From NCBI GenBank assembly GCA_003142495.1, contig PLMM01000090.1, positions 1 to 9,399 of the forward strand: a stretch of 9,399 nt of DNA, in the 5' to 3' direction. The DNA comes from Gemmatimonadota bacterium. Its GTDB lineage: Bacteria; Gemmatimonadota; Gemmatimonadetes; Gemmatimonadales; Gemmatimonadaceae. The translations under genes and the position numbers were made by a program. Under the pieces are notes generated by a model. The model was not told the DNA's origin. It made no database searches and saw only the letters and a program-made list of their open reading frames with translations. Below, piece by piece: positions 6,901 through 9,399 of this stretch; within the stretch, counting starts at the first letter, position 1; each line of letters starts with the position of its first letter.

Positions 6901-7431
6901 ATCGGCTACACCGAGGCGCCCGACACGCTCGGCGGACTCGCGAAGCAGCGCTTCCGCTGGTCATTCGGCACGCTGCAGTGCCTGTGGAAGCATCGCCGCA
7001 CCTTCTTCCATCCGCGCTACGGACTGCTCGGCTTCGTCGCGCTGCCGAACGTGCTGCTCTTCCAGATCATCTATCCGTTCCTGTCGCCGATCGCGGATCT
7101 GATGTTCGTGCTGAGCCTCTGGAGCGCGTGGGCGATTCGCGAGGCGCATGGCGCGACGTACGCGATGACGTCGGTGGAGCAGGTGCTCACCTACTACGCG
7201 GTCTTCCTCATCGTCGACTGGCTCGCATCGATTCTCGCGTTCACGCTCGAGCCCGATGAGGACAAGTGGCTCACGTGGCTGATCTTCCTCCAGCGCTTCG
7301 CCTATCGCCAGGTGATGTACTGGGTCGTCGTGCGCTCGGTGTTCGCGGCGCTGCGTGGGCGGCTCGTCGGGTGGGGAAAGCTCGAGCGCAAGGCGACGGT
7401 GGAGCTGGAAACGGCGACCTCGCGTCCGTAG
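3964..7431 (+). CDS. trifunctional GH18-like / NodB deacetylase / GT2 glycosyltransferase membrane protein
   Basis: An 1155-residue membrane protein combining three carbohydrate activities. A basic N-terminus and one helix (about 31-52) precede a GH18-like domain (about 120-480) resembling spore-hydrolase YaaH types: GVTIDFEEEP (235-244, putative acid E241), LMLYDEH (294-300) and GPIASQQW (308-315). A NodB deacetylase domain (about 500-700) follows, with TFDDGP (514-519), metal His pair H567/H571, RPPY (605-608), the HIDAEDW segment (637-643) and LLHDGGG (666-672). After a helix (about 732-763) comes a processive GT2 domain with VIVPAYKEE (783-791), DDGS (816-819), DAD (867-869), ED (958-959) and QRFRW (995-999), then C-terminal helices to about 1125. 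The likely job is inner-membrane synthesis and export of an N-acetylhexosamine polymer plus extracytoplasmic deacetylation and cleavage. I recall this architecture as a named but functionally uncharacterised GH18 group. The start is uncertain: TTG 3964 or GTG 3973, neither with a clear ribosome binding site. Confidence 0.92.
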   Translation: MTPVDLSTRSPRRAPIFLDETGRRWRRLRRAALVVGIVTTVVAAITITMVVIPPLLPEIPLTGAPFARAPSLATSKIERERLSKKLQLYFSLRKNRVPGVSANVLPVRGRTVPGRVRAPGAPIVAGFYVTWDDNSLDALLHHADDLDWVVCECAWLGPNGNGLRMRIDRRVGVTIASAVPDPKLRPQIFIMVSNFDSATKRWDPVGLRHLLTNPAARALALKQLTDSVAFYGMGGVTIDFEEEPQELTESITTFVSELRKRLVPMGKIVTQAASVNDSDHQLAKFAAVNDYLFLMLYDEHFGRTGDPGPIASQQWFVERLKHMLRFVPAQKAIPIVGAYGYDWNDGDSTTNGQQLTFQEIMSAVRKADKKALHFDSTTLNPYATWTDRDSTEHLAWYLDAITAYNQTVAAQALGTAGMGIWRMGSEDPAIWRVIGKSGIDSSAALLSVIPPGYDAEMEGNGEILDLFASPDSGNRTIRIDPKTKLVVDEVIHKVGTPYIVNRYGSSDPHLITLTFDDGPDGKWTPMILDTLKSRGVTGTFFLIGENAERHLPLLRRIVNEGHLIGNHTFLHPNLAFTSDKRTKLELDATERLFEAVLGRRTAFFRPPYFGDAEPTTLDELVPAQIAKERGYLIIGLHIDAEDWQSPGVKTIIDTVLAQRSRGNVVLLHDGGGDRSQTVAALGPLIDTLRALGDTVVPLSQLIGLTRDQAMPGLPPRNMLARAGELIGWGTLSLVQWLLYWIFFLAIFLGFARLVFMTILAIIQHVKNHQNRDAPITFAPSVSVIVPAYKEEKVILRTIETLVAQEYPGELEVVVVDDGSPDETYQVAHAAYGDHPKVRVYRKPNGGKASALNYGLAYASGEIVICLDADTLFAPDTVAELVEPLHDPKVGAVAGNAKVGNRINLVTRWQAIEYVTSQNLDRRAFSLLNCITVVPGAVGAWRKSLVQKAGGFSEDTLAEDQDLTLSIRRRGFSIAYADEAIGYTEAPDTLGGLAKQRFRWSFGTLQCLWKHRRTFFHPRYGLLGFVALPNVLLFQIIYPFLSPIADLMFVLSLWSAWAIREAHGATYAMTSVEQVLTYYAVFLIVDWLASILAFTLEPDEDKWLTWLIFLQRFAYRQVMYWVVVRSVFAALRGRLVGWGKLERKATVELETATSRP

Positions 7432-7436
7432 CGCTA
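7429..7436. other. 8-bp palindrome formed by two convergent stop codons
   Basis: TAGCGCTA is made of the TAG of the rightward gene (7429-7431), two bases, and the TAG of the leftward gene (7434-7436 on the minus strand). There is no room for a terminator hairpin between the genes, so each transcript must end inside the other gene, giving overlapping antisense 3' ends. Confidence 0.85.
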
Positions 7437-9197
7437 GAAGCCTTCCGCGGCGCCCGCGACGCGCGGATCGGGCGTCCCCTGCACATCGTTGGCGCGCCGA
7501 AGGATCGACGCGCCAATGCCGATGTCGCCGCGCGAAAGCGCCTGCGTCGCGTAGCCCATCGCGCCGAGCGCGTCGAGCGTCTGCTTCGTGACGCCGTCCC
7601 GTTCGTAGTAAAGCGTGTCGGGAAGATGCTGGTGATGCACGCGCGGTGCGCGCACCGCGGCGCCGATGTCCATGTCGAAGTCGAGAACGTTCGACACCAC
7701 TTCGAACGCGCTGCTGATGATCGTCGGGCCACCACTCGCGCCCGTTACGAGCAGTACCTTGCCATCGGAGCCGAGCACGATCGTCGGCGTCATCGATGAG
7801 AGCATCCGCTTTCCCGGCGCGATCGCGTTCGCCTCGCCCTGCACGAGTCCGTACATGTTCGCCTTCCCCGGCTCCGACGCAAAGTCGTCCATCTCGTCGT
7901 TCAACAGAAAGCCGGCGCCCGCCACCACGACGGCCGAGCCGAACGTCCCGTTGATGGTCGTGGTGACGCTGACGGCGCCGCCCTGCGCATCGACGACCGA
8001 GAAGTGTGTCGTCTGATGCTTTTCCGCGGCCGCGCCGCCACCAACATCGATCGCTGACGACGGCGTCGCGCGATCCGCGACGATCGAGGACCCGAGGGTG
8101 TCGGCGTAGCTCTCCGAGAGAAGCCGCGCCGTCGGGATCGTGACGTAATCCGGATCGCCGAGCAGCGCGTTGCGGACGGCGAAGCCGCGGCGCATTCCCT
8201 CGGTGAAGACGTGGAGCTCCTGCGGCGAGTGGAATCCCTGCGCGCGAAGGTCGTAGTGCGACAGCTCGTGCGCGACGATCGCCATCGTGATGCCACCCGA
8301 CGACGGGGGTGGCATCGAGATGATGCGGTGGCCGCGATAGTCGAAGGCGATCGGGTCGCGCCACTTGACCTGATACCCCGCGAGATCCTTCGGCGTGATG
8401 ATCCCCGCGCCGCGATGCATCTCTGCGGCGATCAGCTCGGCGGTGCGCCCGGTGTAGAATCCCTTCGGCCCGCTGGCAGAGATGCGGCGAAGCACCGCTG
8501 CGAGATCCGGATTGCTCCAGTGATCGCCGGGCGAGGGCACACGTCCCTTCGGCAGAAAGAGCGCCTTCGTCGCGGGAAAGCGCGAGAGACGCGCGCTATC
8601 GTCGCGAATCTCGCGCACGAACTCCGAGTCGACCACGAAGCCCTGCTCGGCCAGCGCAATCGCCGGCGCCACGAGCTCCGCCCACGGGCGAGAGCCGAAG
8701 CGCTCGTGCGCAGCCCAGAGCCCCGCCACCGAGCCGGGGACGCCGGCCGAGAGCTCGCCGGTGATCGATCGATCGTCGGCGTGGCCATTCGCGCCGAGGT
8801 ACATGTTGCGCGTCGATGCTGCAGGCGCGGTCTCGCGAAAATCGAGCGCTGCCTCCTTTCCATCGGCCATGTGGGCGACGAGAAAGCCGCCGCCGCCGAT
8901 GTTCCCCGCTCCCGGAAAGACCACCGCGAGCGCGAACGCTGTCGCGACCGCGGCGTCGACCGCGTTGCCGCCATCGCGCAGCACCTTCGCGCCCACGTGC
9001 GTCGCGAGGGGAGCGTCCGTCGCCACCATCCCGTGTGCGGCGGTGACGGTTTGATCCGTCACGAAGGGCCACGCCGCGGGGATCGGGTTCGCTGCCGTCG
9101 TGGTTCTTGATTCGGCGGCGGAGCGCTGTGCGGGCTTCGAGCAGCCTACGGAGAGCACGCCGAAAAGGAGCGAAACTACGATAACCGAGCGAGGCAT
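7434..9197 (-). CDS. ggt: gamma-glutamyltransferase, exported (probable lipoprotein)
   Basis: Periplasmic gamma-glutamyltransferase (glutathione hydrolase), 587 residues, cleaving the gamma-glutamyl bond of glutathione or transferring the group to amino acids or peptides. The chosen start, ATG 9197, gives a short signal ending near C19 (LSVGC, an imperfect lipobox), so lipidation is likely but unsure. An in-frame GTG at 9296 would add 33 unconvincing residues. Hallmarks include DGGNAVDAAVA, PGAGNIGGGG, LDFRETAP (R121 matching the substrate-binding Arg114 of the E. coli enzyme), and TTHFSVVD with T396 as the self-cleavage nucleophile (codon 8010-8012). Further matches are LLNDEMDDF, a full lid-loop segment up to LSSMTPTIV, and GASGGPTII. 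Cleavage would yield a small subunit of 192 residues, close to the roughly 190 of E. coli. No ribosome binding site stands out. Family identity is very firm. It ends 2 bp from the convergent polysaccharide gene; no functional link is implied. Confidence 0.96.
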   Translation of the reverse strand: MPRSVIVVSLLFGVLSVGCSKPAQRSAAESRTTTAANPIPAAWPFVTDQTVTAAHGMVATDAPLATHVGAKVLRDGGNAVDAAVATAFALAVVFPGAGNIGGGGFLVAHMADGKEAALDFRETAPAASTRNMYLGANGHADDRSITGELSAGVPGSVAGLWAAHERFGSRPWAELVAPAIALAEQGFVVDSEFVREIRDDSARLSRFPATKALFLPKGRVPSPGDHWSNPDLAAVLRRISASGPKGFYTGRTAELIAAEMHRGAGIITPKDLAGYQVKWRDPIAFDYRGHRIISMPPPSSGGITMAIVAHELSHYDLRAQGFHSPQELHVFTEGMRRGFAVRNALLGDPDYVTIPTARLLSESYADTLGSSIVADRATPSSAIDVGGGAAAEKHQTTHFSVVDAQGGAVSVTTTINGTFGSAVVVAGAGFLLNDEMDDFASEPGKANMYGLVQGEANAIAPGKRMLSSMTPTIVLGSDGKVLLVTGASGGPTIISSAFEVVSNVLDFDMDIGAAVRAPRVHHQHLPDTLYYERDGVTKQTLDALGAMGYATQALSRGDIGIGASILRRANDVQGTPDPRVAGAAEGF

Positions 9198-9399
9198 GCG
9201 ATCGAGGATAGAGAAGTGCGCGCAACAGTGGATGCTGCGATCAATTCTATCCGCGGGGAGGGGCGCTGTACACCGATCCGAATGTGCCGGGTGCACCGGA
9301 ACACAAGCGTGAATTGTTAGTGCCCGCCGCGAGCCGCGAACGCGACCAGCAACGGTAAGTCGTATCGAAGCTAGCCTTCCCGGTGCGGCAGCTCGGCGC
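9198..9399. other. upstream region of ggt, no gene recognised
   Basis: No protein or RNA gene can be supported in these 202 bases. The sequence just before the ggt ATG is the expected place for its promoter: TAGAAT on the minus strand (9244-9249) fits the -10 consensus at five of six positions, but no good -35 lies 16-18 bases before it. The right end is too short to tell whether another gene enters the window. Confidence 0.4.

Noticed and set aside
6961..8364. 467-codon minus-strand frame spanning the end of the polysaccharide gene and much of ggt
   Set aside because: It crosses two firmly identified genes in other frames, is Arg-rich and shows no domain; a composition artefact.
9298..9399. 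Possible partial gene or tRNA at the right edge
   Set aside because: About 100 bases with open frames on the minus strand but no start, motif or cloverleaf that could be supported.

Overview
This is a 9.4 kb GC-rich bacterial chromosome segment with tightly packed genes. It holds seven protein genes and no recognisable tRNA, rRNA, CRISPR array, insertion sequence or phage gene. The composition, the sparing use of Shine-Dalgarno sites and the character of the proteins fit a Gemmatimonadota-like soil bacterium. That is an inference from general resemblance; nothing in the window fixes the taxon.

Layout, left to right. (1) 1-612, +: the membrane (channel) half of an MgtE-type Mg2+ transporter, cut by the window edge. 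(2) 781-1071, +: a 96-residue exported protein of unknown function with a strong ribosome binding site. A 6-bp hairpin (1072-1090) separates it from the converging next cluster. (3) A leftward cluster transcribed 3769 to 1098: a lipoprotein with a TolB/PD40-type beta-propeller, a response regulator with a degenerate HD-GYP output domain, and a small multi-pass membrane protein carrying HEGGH (an HExxH metalloprotease-type motif). The first two genes are 6 bp apart and the last two abut, so this is probably one operon. (4) 3964-7431, +, divergent from that cluster: an 1155-residue protein that joins an N-terminal membrane anchor, a GH18-like glycosidase domain, a NodB polysaccharide deacetylase domain, a processive GT2 glycosyltransferase and C-terminal membrane helices. 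(5) 7434-9197, -: a gamma-glutamyltransferase with an N-terminal export signal, whose stop codon lies 2 bp from that of the previous gene.

How the genes may work together. The large enzyme looks like a one-polypeptide machine for making, deacetylating and trimming an N-acetylhexosamine polymer, analogous to the separate PgaB and PgaC proteins of poly-N-acetylglucosamine systems. Beside it, and facing the opposite way across a comparatively AT-rich 194-bp region, lies an HD-GYP regulator. HD-GYP proteins normally handle cyclic di-GMP, which often controls exopolysaccharide production, but this one has lost two histidines of the metal-binding set and may sense or bind rather than hydrolyse. The propeller lipoprotein and HExxH membrane protein suggest an envelope-linked signalling unit. 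This functional link is an inference from gene order.

The strongest candidates for new biology are the three-gene propeller/HD-GYP/HExxH unit, the HD-GYP degeneration, and the membrane protein's start: its reading frame continues convincingly upstream of the only standard start codon.
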